Shown: positions 11,954 to 22,621 of the stretch, in pieces
Layout of the letters: every line of letters starts with the position of its first letter
Numbering within the stretch: the stretch's first letter is position 1
Source of the DNA: Sipunculus nudus
Taxonomy: Eukaryota > Annelida > Sipuncula > Golfingiida > Sipunculidae
Direction of reading: 5' to 3'
Assembly: GCA_026874595.1 (NCBI GenBank)
Contig: CM049310.1
Span: forward strand, 39,871,558-39,935,557
Length of the DNA: 64,000 bases
The notes under the pieces: generated by a model
Database searches by the model: none
The model's input: only the letters and a program-made list of their open reading frames with translations
Told to the model about the DNA's origin: nothing
Made by a program: the position numbers and the translations under genes

Positions 11954-14900
11954 CTGCAAAAGAAACAGAGAATACCTAGGAGTATAACCGTGCGATGCAC
12001 ATCTCTCGGCTGCAAAAGAAACAGAGAATACCTAGGAGTATAACCGTGCGATGCACATCTCTCGGCTGCAAAAGAAACAGAGAATACCTAGGAGTATAAC
12101 CGTGCTATGCACATCTCTCGGCTGCAAAAGAAACAGAGAATACCTAGGAGTATAACCGTGCGATGCACATCTCTCGGCTGCAAAAGAAACAGAGAATACC
12201 TAGAAGTATAACCGTGCGATGCACATCTCTCGGCTGCAAAAGAAACAGAGAATACTTAGGAGTATAACCGTGCGATGCACATCTCTCGGCTGCAAAAGAA
12301 ACAGAGAATACCTAGGAGTATAACCGTGCGATGCACATCTCTCGGCTGCAAAAGAAACAGAGAATACCTAGGAGTATAACCGTGCGATGCACATCTCTCG
12401 GCTGCAAAAGAAACAGAGAATACCTAGGAGTATAACCGTGCGATGCACATCTCTCGGCTGCAAAAGAAACAGAGAATACCTAGGAGTATAACCGTGCGAT
12501 GCACATCTCTCGGCTGCAAAAGAAACAGAGAATGTCTAGGAGTATGACACTCCCCTCTAAGTCCAAATTTTGTTGGACCCTCCCTAATGTCCCAAATGGA
12601 GAGGTGTACATAAGTAACTTATCCATGTATTTCAAATAACCGATGCAGCTATTATGTCGAAATTTTGTAGACATGAAGATGATTACACTTGCAGGGAGTT
12701 GAGCCGAGGATTCAAAGCCGGGAGATTGTGAGCTCGAATCTCAGCCGAGGCGGTGAGATTTTTTTACGACAGATCCCAAACCAGGGTGAGCGCTCTGCAG
12801 GCTTAATGGGAAGGTCGTGCCCAACGGCACTCATTTCACTCATAATCGAGTGCGCTTTTCAGGGGTTCCTCGAAGGTATTACCCAGCAACAGGGACGATT
12901 ACACACCCAAGGCCCGCAGGTGGAGTAGTCACTGGGCCTGGTCAACAACAGGATATAAAGGGCGTGAGATACTGCCCTGTCATGTACAGTCGGAAGCCGG
13001 AAGGGAATTCTGCAGGTGTACATTTACCTTGATAAGCCAGAATATAAACAGATGATTACACTCCTTGCGCAGCGGTCGCATTTCATTTCGGTAATATATT
13101 TAATTCGACACATGATATATACTTTAAGGATATACTAGGCACGTACTTTAAAGTCTAATTTTATATGTGTCACTTTTAGAAAAAAAAATCCTATATCAAG
13201 TAAAATGCAAAGGTCTAATGTGACATGTTTCACTTTCCAAAATAATCCTAAATTATTTACAAGGTATAGTTAGGGGCGTTAATATGTACATACTTTAATC
13301 GTCAGCCCAACAAGGGTTGCATCAATACTGTTGAGAAGGGCTGCAGTATAACCAAATATACCCTTGACACTGCTTGGCCATATAGCATCCTCTATCGCCG
13401 CCCGGAATGGGAAGTTACGGCTGTCCATGAACCGTATCAACTCATCGTGAGTCAACTGCAAACAAACGTCATATTACTAAATAATGAAGGCATGGTCATA
13501 AGTGTATTAACCTGAAAAGGGGGGGGGGGATGGTTAAAGTTAAGTGAAAACTATATAAGCAGTTTAACTTTTTAAAATCAGCTGGAGAGTATGAGGTCAG
13601 AGGTAACAGTCTATAAGCATGCTGGTAGGTGAAACACTTAATGTGCAACGTTTCTCTATTTAATTTCTTGCGTGTCCATTTAATGTTGATGTTAATGGGT
13701 CCTATAATATTCATGATTTAAAATTAGTGTTAACCTAGGTACATCCAAAAAAGTCGTTGATTTGAGATAAAGCATTGCTCGATGAATTAATCTATATTAA
13801 GGGTAAATGTTAGACTCGATCAACTGGCAAAACAAATCCCTAAACCCAGTACCTGGCCGTTACCATCGAGATCTAACTCCTTGAACACTTCGTCGGCGTG
13901 GAAGTTCTGTCCAAATAAAACGTCCAGATGATGTTGTTCTACCTGTAGACATATAATATCGTATTTGTCTGTTTTACGTATGTATTTCTGATATCACTAG
14001 AGAGAGAACTGCCATTTAGGTTGTTTCGGAATAAGCTGATTTGTGCAGCTGTTTTGATGCATATAAAATCATCTCATCGTAGTATCATTTTGGGCAAAAA
14101 AAATAAAGGCATGGTTCTCAGGCACCGCCCGCGTCAATTTTAAACCCCCGCATCAAAAATTTTATTTTGATTTTAAATAGAAACTTACCAATTTTGAGCT
14201 CCAGCCGCTCGGACATTTCTTTCAAGAAGATAAAATTATATAATTTTGATAAAATTTCCTTTGTTATGTACTGCTTTTACTCGTTTAGTAAAATAAATAT
14301 ATTATTATCATGCTTTTCCCTTATCATTTGACATTTTTATCAAAAGATACAAAAAAAATTAAAAATAAAAAAAAAAACCGCCCGCCCGCATTGATTTCTA
14401 AAAAAAAGTACCTGAGAACCAAACCTGATTTTTTTGGCCTTACTACATATATTTACCTGTTGATTCTGAGGAATGGAGCCGTGATAACTGAAGTTAAAGA
14501 AAGGTATGCTAAAGGATTCATGTACTCTTTAAGGTTGTCTTATTGTTTAATCATGGATTTTCCGCCTCACAGCCAACTCTGAAGGTTCCATGTACTCTTC
14601 CACGTCCTACTAATAGCATGAAGCCATTACATTCGCCTTGAGAACATATATTTATGTTCTTGTGTACTATTTCTGTATTATTAAGAGATTATACGTTTTT
14701 GAACTAAGAATATAGATACATATATATTGGCTTACCATAACTGGACTGCTTAGGTCTAAATAGAATGATATACCAGAAATTATTATTGATTTTCTCCCTT
14801 CCACAGATATATATCGAATGGAGCATAAAAGCCCACCCAAGGATAGGTAGAACGGTTACTAAAATGTATACCTTCATATATATCTAACATTTGAGTCAAC

Positions 14901-17900
14901 CTTAGTGCCTAGTTAATTTGGAACATACCTTTGTCACTGCCAGCTTGAATTCATCATTCGATATCAGACTGTCGCCGTTTGTATCTGACTCATGCAGGGC
15001 TGTCCAGAAGGCTTTTGCAGCGTGGATCATAATGTGCCGGTCTTCAAGTTCTTTCAGCATCTTGTCACAACCACGTGCACGCTTTCTGTAGGATTAACAC
15101 ATTATACCAAATTGGTAAAGTAAACAGAATCTCTGGTGGATATATTGGAATTAATGAGAAGTGTGGCACCTATGATGCCGTGCCACTCGTGAGGTTTTCT
15201 AGATATCCCTTTTCATGTTGTCGCAAACATCAACCCCAGCCAGGACAATCCTCAAGCAAATACCGATCAATACAGCTCTATAACTATGATCTTATTTCAA
15301 GTTTCCTAGGAGATTTGCCTAGGATCTCCCCGGATTAGAAATTTCTAGGTCTAATGGTTATACGACTTGTGCCCTGTTAACGGCAGGACGAACGACTGAC
15401 AAAGGGTGGTCGCTATAGCTGACTGTAAGTCATCTGAGCTTAAAACAGAAATCACGGGGAGTACGTTACACGGGAAAGCTAATCAACTTGTATAATAAAA
15501 TAGCCGTAACATTATCCCTTGAATACATCTATTTATGGTGATCCAAATTTCACATAAAAATTGATGGAATGAGGGTAAAATTTATTACCTCTCGCCAAAA
15601 TTATTGTTCACATATGCCTCATGATAATCGGCGACACCAATAGCTCATTCAGGCAATTTACATCTATTCAGTAAAAACAGATGTCTTAGAGAAGATGGTA
15701 AGGTTTATATTTGGATAAAAAATGAACCAGTCAAAAAATATATCAAAGATTAGTTTCAATCTTGAGGCACTTATCCGGTTTGTCAGCCAAACCCCGGATG
15801 CTTGTACCACTTATTTTGGCAATTCAATCGTTAAACGGTAAATCGACGACAAATAATAACTTTGTGCTTTTATAGACCACTAGAAATATAAAATGAGTAT
15901 TGTAGCATGTACAAAACGAGTTTATCGTAATGGCTGGATTTACAACACATGGCGCTTGGCGCCTTTGGCTAATAGATCAAGTAAATATCGGAATAAAATG
16001 GACAAGTAGTAATTTGCTGCATTGAATTTATAATTGATTTTAGACAAAGACCAACTTGTCAATATTCGGTATTTATTGATGGAACAGAAGTAGAAATTGC
16101 ACAACAGTATAAATACTTAGGTGTAGTATTATATGATAGGCTCAAATGGGATAGAAATATAAATATAGTATATCGTAAAGGGCAGCAGCGTTTATACTTT
16201 CTAAGGAAATTGAAATCGTTTAATATGAATAGTAAACTACTTGTTTTATTCTATTCTAGGATGGTCCTGGTGGAAAAAACTGATCATTAAGAACAATAAG
16301 AAAATTGAACGGATAAAAAAGCAAAGCAGAAAATGTTATTGGTTTTAATTTAGAGGACATAAATATTAATTATAAAAATAAGGTTATGAATGTGATTACA
16401 AGAATGGATGATGGTTAAGGCTTGCTCAGTGATTATATTGTGTGGTAAAAATTAGGCCGATGGTTGAAGTCTCGTAAATGCAAAACAGACAGGGACTGTT
16501 TTAAGGAGTTTTTAAGTTTAAAGTAACATATTATAAAAAAAAAAGACTAAAATAATTCTCGTTAAGTGAAGGACACATTTCATCTATTCAGTTATGTATT
16601 TTGATCAAATCCTTAAAACCAACCATTATCAACCGTTTAAATATGAATAGAATTATAAATATAAATAAAAATATTCACTTTGCCAATTTGGTGTTAGGCC
16701 TCTCCAGTTTGACGCCATCATATCTTTTTTGTAGGGCCATGTACGAAGTACAAAACATTCCGGTAGGGTACTGAAACAACAAACAAGTCTATGTTGTATC
16801 TTAGCCGTATTAACAGTAGAAGTAGTAGTAATGATAATGAATATAATATTAACCACAAAACTTGGTAGGAACGCCTTCATATTTTCATTTTATCCTACAC
16901 ACAACGACCATAATATATAAAAACGATGAGAACATCACCTACAAAAACTGTACAATAAATGCGCCAGTAAAAGAATTAGAAAATCTTAAAATCACATATA
17001 TATATATTGTTTCAGCTGGTATTGTATAAATCATTATAGACATATATCCTGACATTTAATTAATAGATGTAATTATATTCTAATTATAAGGCAAAGCTTC
17101 AATAAAGTTAATGTGCATGCGGAGCCTATAAACCCCCTTCGTAATCACACTTGTGTATACACATGCAACACCACGCGACAGTCACACGAGTTTTTGAACC
17201 TGGGCACAAAAGAAACCCGGTGTATTGTCATGTGCTAGCCTGTAGACTACCTTTTTTATTTGTGACTCACCGAGATAAAGCCAAGCGTTTTATCATTATA
17301 TTCTCCAAACCTGTCCTCTTCCTCTCCCAATTTGTTTAGGAAGACGTCCTCCGGTTTCATTGACAGGTACCAACCTTATATATATATATATGCGCATATT
17401 CATACAGGCATCACTGATAACAACAGGTGAAAGGTGATTAAAAATCATTTATTACGACAAAAGAAACAAAATGAATCCAAATAAAAAAAAATCAACGGTA
17501 TATACATAGTAGAAAATGCTTTAACGTAAACGTTAATTGGAAATACAACTTCGGAGAAAGTGGCCAAATGAACGATAATGGAGTAAAGAACCCCAAAAGC
17601 GTCCTCGAAGAGAGCCTTCAAATATGTCAATTCTTCGTAGAAAGTTGTTATAACATTGTTTCGTTATGTCCTACACCAAGTGTTTCGAATATAGGTGATA
17701 AATACATATGATATACATATGTCCTGAACATACACTTACTTTTATCCCCCCAAAAGTCAAATTTTAAAGTACAAAACTGTACACGGCATTTATACCAGAA
17801 GAATAATATATATGTCAGAATTATGATCCAAAGGACGAAAGTGAATGTCCTACCATCGTACGCATACAATGGGTAGTTGCACAGGACTCCCCCGTCTACG

Positions 17901-20900
17901 TAATAATGAATGCCGTCCTCCAGTTCTTTAACCACTGGTTGAAACACCCCTACAATGAGTAGAGTAAAACCTGTGTTGTCAGTCCAACCGTGGGACTGGC
18001 CTGAAGTGAACTTTATTAATACAAAGGTGGTCTTAACACACAGGTCAGTTACAACCACTGCGAATGCTCTGGGTCAAGACAAAGTGGTCTACTTAGACAG
18101 ATGGTCTTTGTGACAGGTTCCGATGTACATTTAAAATATCGCATTGCATTAATGATTTACTCCGATCAAATTATGGATCCATAGTTTCTCTGTGGCAGTT
18201 TCTGTACAATATTTACGAAGGTAACAAGACTGTTCCGCTGTACATTTAAAATATCACATTGCATTTATGCTTTCCTCGGATTAAATTATGGATTCATAGA
18301 TTCTCTAAGGCAGTGTCTATTCACAGTCGCTCGAATCCCTATTTCAGGGGGAAATGGGTAGAAACAGTGCATATTACACCTCTATAGTGATACATGCTAT
18401 CTCCGTACGAAGTAAGGCATTACTATACACTCATATATAGTGCACGGTTTCGTCCATTTTTCGATAAAAACAATCACAAATAGGATTTCGAGCGACTGTG
18501 GTCTATTCAATATTTACGAAGGTAACAAGACTTTATAAGTTAAAAATATCACATTTTATGTGGAAGCTAGGATATATGTGACAATAGCCAAAGTATTCGA
18601 AAGGTAATTACTGAATCTAAGTCCTCCATATCCTCATCACTTACCGTTAAATATTCTTAGCACAATTTTAATAATGCAGCTGCTACCTACCTGGTATTGA
18701 GACTGACATCCTCACTGCCTCCAGTATAGACATGTTGGGCGTGGTCTTCGGGTGGCAAAACGAGGCCTTTTGTGTGCTGACGTCACAGGCGACAATACAA
18801 AGCTCCGTCCCCTGCTCTTTGTACAACTAAGAAACACATATACGCACAGGCGAAAGTCAAATTGCCATTAATCTGAGCTTCACACAATAATGTTTATATA
18901 TCAAACAAAATTATATGTTATTTTATTATGTTAGTTATGAAGTTATATAGTTGGTAGATATATCTTGAAAAAAATACAGGTATTTCAAATTTCAGAGGCC
19001 ATTGGGTTGGTAATGACTTTTTTAAATGACGCGGTAATCACGTCATCGGGATAAAGTCATAATATATATAGGAAAGCGTGGGCTACGTTGTCCTGTTTGG
19101 CTCCAAATGCTGGAAGAAATCCATTACATATCCGCTCATGGTTAAACATAAAATCTTAACTCTTCACCTGTCCAAACGTTATGTCCGGTTTGCCTAACTT
19201 TTTCATGACAATACTCCGCATGTGATTCGTAAATCTGTCACCAGGGTTCCATCCGAACCTTCGAACCATGTTTGGCACCAAAGAGCAGCAGCCCATGAAC
19301 GCATCTGAATATCACATAAAATATATCACATGTGTTGTTGCATAGAAAAGTGCATAGTGCATAGAAATATACATAGTGTTGTATGCTCTGGGGAGGCCCA
19401 TGTTTGGCCTATATTTTGTCGTTATTTTAGTAAAGTATACCCTGCATGTTATGTAATATTTCGTGACAAAATGGTATATTATATATCATGATGTTAAACA
19501 AATATAATGTTACTATACATTACATCGCTAGTTTATATATCATATGATATAATAAAATTAATATATAATATAATACTCAATAATATAATGATATCTAATC
19601 TATAATCTTATTATTTTGCATTTCATTGACAAACCACGCATGTCATCAATCGCATTAAGCCCCCGGACCTACGCGATAGGACACGTCATTTCTGGTCCAT
19701 ATCGCTGCCGGTTAGTACAGGTTATATCAGCCTGGCACGCGAACCGTCTCGGAATTAAATTAACCAGCATCACTGGTTCCTCTTCCGGGGGTCGGAGGTT
19801 GCGGCTCCCTGTCTGAAGGTAAACGGGAATGGATACCGGAGGGAACTCTTTTATTTTGACAAAAATTACTTACGTAAAGGATGTCTTTGTGATACGTATG
19901 CGTAGCTACAAAAATTGTATTTCGTGATTTGGAAGGACCAATTATATTTTACTCTACTTTTTATACATTAATATTTTACATTATTAAATAAACTTTTCTT
20001 TTTTAAAATTTCATATAATGTATTAATGTAATGTTGAATACTCATGTTTTAAAACAACATGAATGTACAGGGTTCATTCCTAAGTACCCCGCCCCGGGAA
20101 GAGATTGACAACATGATGGGACCCAGGATGTGTGAGGTTGTTTGCCCATGTGCATTGTTGATGTGTTTCACTCAAGCAGTACGTGAAATACTTCGACCGT
20201 ACGGCTGGCTGTATGCGTTGTCGTTTAATAAAAAAATATTATGAACCGACTTGTTAAACATCAATTGGCTCCCTATGAGAATTAAGGCATCTACTGAAAT
20301 AATCAAAACATTGAAATCAAATCATGTTGGTATGTGTTTTAGTTTTCATTTTACTACATTTATCATTTTAGTTTTTTTATCAGATTAATCTTATATATAA
20401 AACTGATTGAATAAACTGTTGAAATAAGGACCACAAACGATATGTGTTTTGAACATTTTGTCTTATCCTCCGAAACATCAGATATATTTATTAATTTTAA
20501 CACATATAGTCTAATATATTATTATGTTATATGTTATTATACATGTATCACTATTATGTATGTCTGATATTACGAAATAATCTCTTTCTATCTATGTTTC
20601 TTACCACTGGCCAGTTTATTGAAGTCTATTGTGTATGCTTCAATTACTTCCTCCATGTCACAGCCAATGGCCAAAAGCAAGGCAAAGATGGCGCCTCCGC
20701 TTGTACCAGCGAATTTCTTTATCTGTTTCAACATTCCGATTTCATCCATGATCTGGAAAGGAGTGATACACTGTGCAGTCGAAGAGTACGACGCTGCTGT
20801 TTAGGGTTTATGAGCGTCGTAGTCTGGCCCCCATAATGCATCGCGGCTTCTACACACACTAACACACAAACACTCATTTATATATATATATTAAAATATT

Positions 20901-22621
20901 TTTCAAATTCTTGCCATAACACCAGTTTAGCGTGATTTCTTCCGTGACCTTAATAGTGTCAAGGTCATCTGTATCCTAACTTGAAATATCCCTTCATGTG
21001 GTGTATCAACGATGCGAGTCTCGTGAGTATGCCTAAGATTCTTTTCAGGTTATGCCCCAGGACCATTTACAATGATCGTCTCTACATGTGACCTTGAAAA
21101 ATGGTCATTATATTCGAACCTGACCTAGCCCTTCATATGGTGCATCAATGGTACGAGTAAGGCGATTGCATTTTGTGTTAAAGTAATGGCGTTTCGGATT
21201 GACGAACGAATGGCGAGACGTAGGGACGCTCACCATTTATCCCCCCCCCCCCCCCCCCCCCGCAAACCCGACAGCGTCTTCGGCGGCAAGGCGAGACGTA
21301 GGGACGCTCACAATTTATGCCCCCCCCCCCCCCCGCAAACCCGACAGCGTGTTCGGCGACAGCTTGCACATATCAGCCACAAAGGAATTGTTCAGAATTG
21401 GCATTTAGCAAGTCAGTCGAAAACTAGTGAAGATGTGTAACCTACGTCTGACAGCAAATAAGAACGCCGAGAAAACATGAACTATTTTATGTTGCATCTA
21501 TGACATTTTTATTAAATTTCTTGGGCCTTTGTCAAAAAGCACCTTGTAACAGACGACATCAGCAGATTTGAGATCGTTTACTCTCCATCGGCTTCAGCGA
21601 TGCACCATCTTGAAATTGACTTAAATATTTTGTGTCAGGCGCAAACTTAATAACACTTTCAATTCAGTACAGCGAGGAATCAAAGGCTTTCAACGTAAAG
21701 TGACACCTCATCTCAAGTGCGCCCTAAAACCAACTCTGAAGTCGAATGCGTCCTTAAACTCCGAATACGCCTTTTCGGAGAGTTACAACAGAAAAGGGAA
21801 ACTGAATGTTTGAAAGCGATCTTTCCCTATGAGGCATAACCTTGTCATTTCCGTATTCCACGACGAGAATACACCAGCGAAGGCCAGGAACGGAGGAAAT
21901 ATGAAAACTTCCCTCTGCATCGAGTCGAACTCACAAAAGCACGTCCCTGCGATCAGGATTGTGGGTAAAGGAATGCAATGGAGCTTCATCAACGGCGTTA
22001 TTATATATGTAGTATATTAAAATATATAGATTTAGGACTGTTTTGAGGCTATTGAAAATTGATATTATTTTCGGTAAGAAAATAACCAATAAAGTTATGA
22101 TTTACAAGCATGCGTATGTGCAATGTAAACAGAATGTCTTTTTCATGAATTGTCACTATAGCTCTGATTTTGAAGTTTTTCAGGTGAGATAAGTCGTCCC
22201 GGCTAACCCCATAGTCTCTAACTGGGAAAGGTTTAATTTGAATAAAACCGTCCTATGGCGGAAGGATGCGTAATCTTAACCTATTTTCCCACGAAGGTCG
22301 TACAACAAGGTTGTTTATGTGCATGCTGCCAGCAAATTTCAAACCCATTTCTCCCAATCCTACTCAGTCTTTCTACTGTAGCCCCGCTATAAATGTACGT
22401 AACACAAAACGTTTGTGGCAGGGCCTTACCATAAAGAGCTGGTACAGTGAACTTGAACTCACCTTACATGCTCCAACATAAGTGTACGTTCTGCTACCTC
22501 CACCAGCAAATGCAAGATTTTCAAACGGGAAGTCAAAGTTTTTCACTTCCGGAGGGATTTCTGGATGTCTTTCTTTGTATCGCTTAGCCGCCTGAGCCCT
22601 CGAGCTTGCCTCGTTACCCAT
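11082..22621 (-). CDS. Gene A: EF-hand-containing patatin-like phospholipase, complete, 12 exons
   Basis: Exons read on the minus strand: 22621-22463, 20752-20605, 19304-19168, 18826-18691, 17949-17854, 17374-17271, 16770-16679, 15085-14929, 13942-13853, 13455-13294, 11953-11858, 11147-11082. All introns are GT-AG, phases match throughout, and the sum is 1443 nt, giving 480 residues plus TAA. Visible motifs: MGNEAS start (N-myristoylation pattern), GGGSR oxyanion loop (residues 40-44), GTSGG elbow with nucleophile S71, VDGG with D212, EF-hand loops at 325-336 and 367-378, and a C-terminal RTVGI..TDF segment near 433-447. Patatin-family enzymes hydrolyse acyl esters of phospholipids or neutral lipids with a Ser/Asp dyad. 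Calcium control is inferred from the EF-hands; the true substrate is unknown. Exon lengths match gene B almost perfectly, so the model is well supported. UTRs were not resolved. Confidence 0.9.
11932..12545. repeat. 56-bp minisatellite derived from gene A exon 11 acceptor
   Basis: There are eleven near-identical 56-bp units; the CGGCTGCAAAAGAAACAGAG core starts at 11951, 12007, 12063, 12119, 12175, 12231, 12287, 12343, 12399, 12455 and 12511. The first unit is the genuine intron 10/exon 11 junction of gene A. On the coding strand each further unit repeats TTTCTTTTGCAG plus about 20 nt of exon-like sequence. Differences are single bases, so the array is young or homogenised. Confidence 0.92.
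12690..13049 (+). mobile_element. SINE-like insertion with 13-bp target duplication
   Basis: The insertion is flanked by AGATGATTACACT at 12677-12689 and 13050-13062. Near its start lies GAGCTCGAATCTCAG, similar to a tRNA B box; a convincing A box was not seen. The body is GC-richer than its surroundings and contains no long frame with recognisable protein. It lies in intron 10 of gene A. The perfect target duplication suggests a recent retroposition. Confidence 0.6.
13294..13942 (-). CDS. Gene A exons 9-10: EF-hand 2 split by an intron, then return to patatin-like sequence
   Basis: Exon 9 (13942-13853, 90 nt) ends within the loop at DLDGNGQ. Exon 10 (13455-13294, 162 nt) completes it with LTHDE, giving a canonical EF-hand loop at residues 367-378. 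Exon 10 continues through FMDSRNFPFRAAIEDA and then a hydrophobic stretch (GIFGYTAALLNSIDATLVGL) that I read as the helix preceding the last patatin strand. An intron cutting an EF-hand loop at this point is shared with gene B, and the donor side is shared with gene 0. Confidence 0.88.
14092..14439. mobile_element. MITE, GGTTCTCAGG family, copy 2
   Basis: The ends are inverted: GGCAAAAAAAATAAAGGCAT followed by GGTTCTCAGG on the left, and on the right the reverse complement GGCCAAAAAAATCAGGTTTG followed by GGTTCTCAGG. Inside are CCCCCGCATCAAAAA and CCGCCCGCCCGCA blocks shared with the other two copies. It lies in intron 8 of gene A. Confidence 0.7.
14929..15085 (-). CDS. Gene A exon 8: EF-hand 1 (intact loop)
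   Basis: This 157-nt exon encodes a charged helix (CDKMLKELEDRHIM), an entering helix (AAKAFWTALHES) and the loop DTNGDSLISNDE (residues 325-336). Asp, Asn, Asp, Ile and Glu occupy loop positions 1, 3, 5, 8 and 12, so calcium binding is plausible. The W-x-x-x-x layout before the loop recalls invertebrate sarcoplasmic calcium-binding proteins. The matching exons of genes B and 0 are also 157 nt but have damaged loops. Confidence 0.88.
15285..15445 (+). repeat. Tail of the modular tandem element (single monomer)
   Basis: This stretch carries one monomer (CTTATTTCAAGTTTCCTAGG, then AGATTTGCC) followed by the tail TGTGCCCTGTTAACGGCAGG and GGTCGCTATAGCTGACTGTAA. The same monomer and tail close the much longer elements at 23212-26285 and 36851-39030. 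It lies in intron 7 of gene A. Confidence 0.6.
16030..16546 (+). mobile_element. Non-LTR retrotransposon (LINE) 3' end, degenerate
   Basis: The plus strand reads FIDGTEVEIAQQYKYLGVVL followed by KGQQRLYFLRKLKSFN and LLVLFYS, the conserved region after the reverse-transcriptase catalytic block. Broken frames continue with pieces such as KSRKCKTDR-like sequence, then an A-rich run near 16536. Stops and frameshifts show it is dead. It lies in intron 7 of gene A, opposite to the gene. Confidence 0.75.
16679..16770 (-). CDS. Gene A exon 7: linker between patatin core and EF-hands
   Basis: This short 92-nt exon was found by matching it to gene B. It starts after TTGTTTCAG, ends at GTGAAT, and is phase 0 in, phase 2 out, which is exactly what exons 6 and 8 need. 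Its C-terminal part (LQKRYDGVKLERPNTKLA) aligns with LHKRIEGMKVMRPYTFLS in gene B. Its first residues (YPTGMFCTSYMA) are unlike gene B, where the exon is 15 nt shorter. This is the least conserved exon apart from the two termini. Confidence 0.8.
17854..17949 (-). CDS. Gene A exon 5: catalytic Asp motif (DGG)
   Basis: This 96-nt exon reads through YYVDGGVLCNYPLYAYDG. D212 of the DGG motif is the expected dyad partner of S71. The motif is preceded by an EDG turn and followed by the Asn-Tyr-Pro segment commonly seen after the catalytic Asp in this family. The exon joins exon 4 through a split Gly codon and exon 6 through another split Gly codon. Confidence 0.9.
18324..18500. mobile_element. Short MITE inside intron 4 of gene A
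   Basis: The inverted ends are CAGTCGCTCGAA and TTCGAGCGACTG. The flanks repeat GTCTATTCA (18315-18323 and 18501-18509), so a 7-9 bp target duplication is present; the exact length is ambiguous because CA also occurs in the terminus. At about 177 bp it is non-autonomous. It splits a local direct repeat of the flanking intron sequence (GTACATTTAAAATATC at about 18124 and 18240). Confidence 0.7.
20605..20752 (-). CDS. Gene A exon 2: nucleophile elbow GTSGG
   Basis: This is a 148-nt exon, phase 0 in and phase 1 out, with acceptor TTTCCAG and donor GTAAGA. It contains KKFAGTSGGAIFALLLAIG. The Ser of GxSxG is residue 71 of the protein and sits at the start of a hydrophobic helix, as in the patatin nucleophile elbow. 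Genes B and C have exons of exactly the same length at this position. Confidence 0.92.
21186..21360. repeat. Duplicated segment with long C tracts
   Basis: GGCGAGACGTAGGGACGCTC followed by CAATTTAT-type sequence, a long poly-C tract and CGCAAACCCGACAGCGT occurs twice in tandem (about 21212-21290 and 21291-21356). The tracts are about 21 and 14 C. There is no coding potential; the region is upstream of gene A exon 2, within intron 1. Confidence 0.7.
22463..22621 (-). CDS. Gene A exon 1: myristoylation start and oxyanion loop
   Basis: This exon holds 53 codons from the ATG (22621-22619) to a GTGAGT donor, phase 0. It begins MGNEAS, which fits the N-myristoyltransferase pattern MGxxxS/T, then a charged stretch (AAKRYKERHPEIP), then FPFENLAFAGGG, the first beta strand and glycine-rich oxyanion loop of patatins. 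The loop reads GGGSR followed by TYTYVG. Exon 1 of gene B is the same length and that of gene C is one codon longer, which supports the start choice. Confidence 0.9.

Noticed and set aside
11932-12545. CRISPR-like regular repeats
   Set aside because: The units are contiguous 56-bp copies with no variable spacers, and they arise from a eukaryotic exon boundary.
20059-20244. Possible extra exon in gene A intron 2
   Set aside because: The 61-codon frame has no match to any family exon, and exons 2 and 3 already join in phase.
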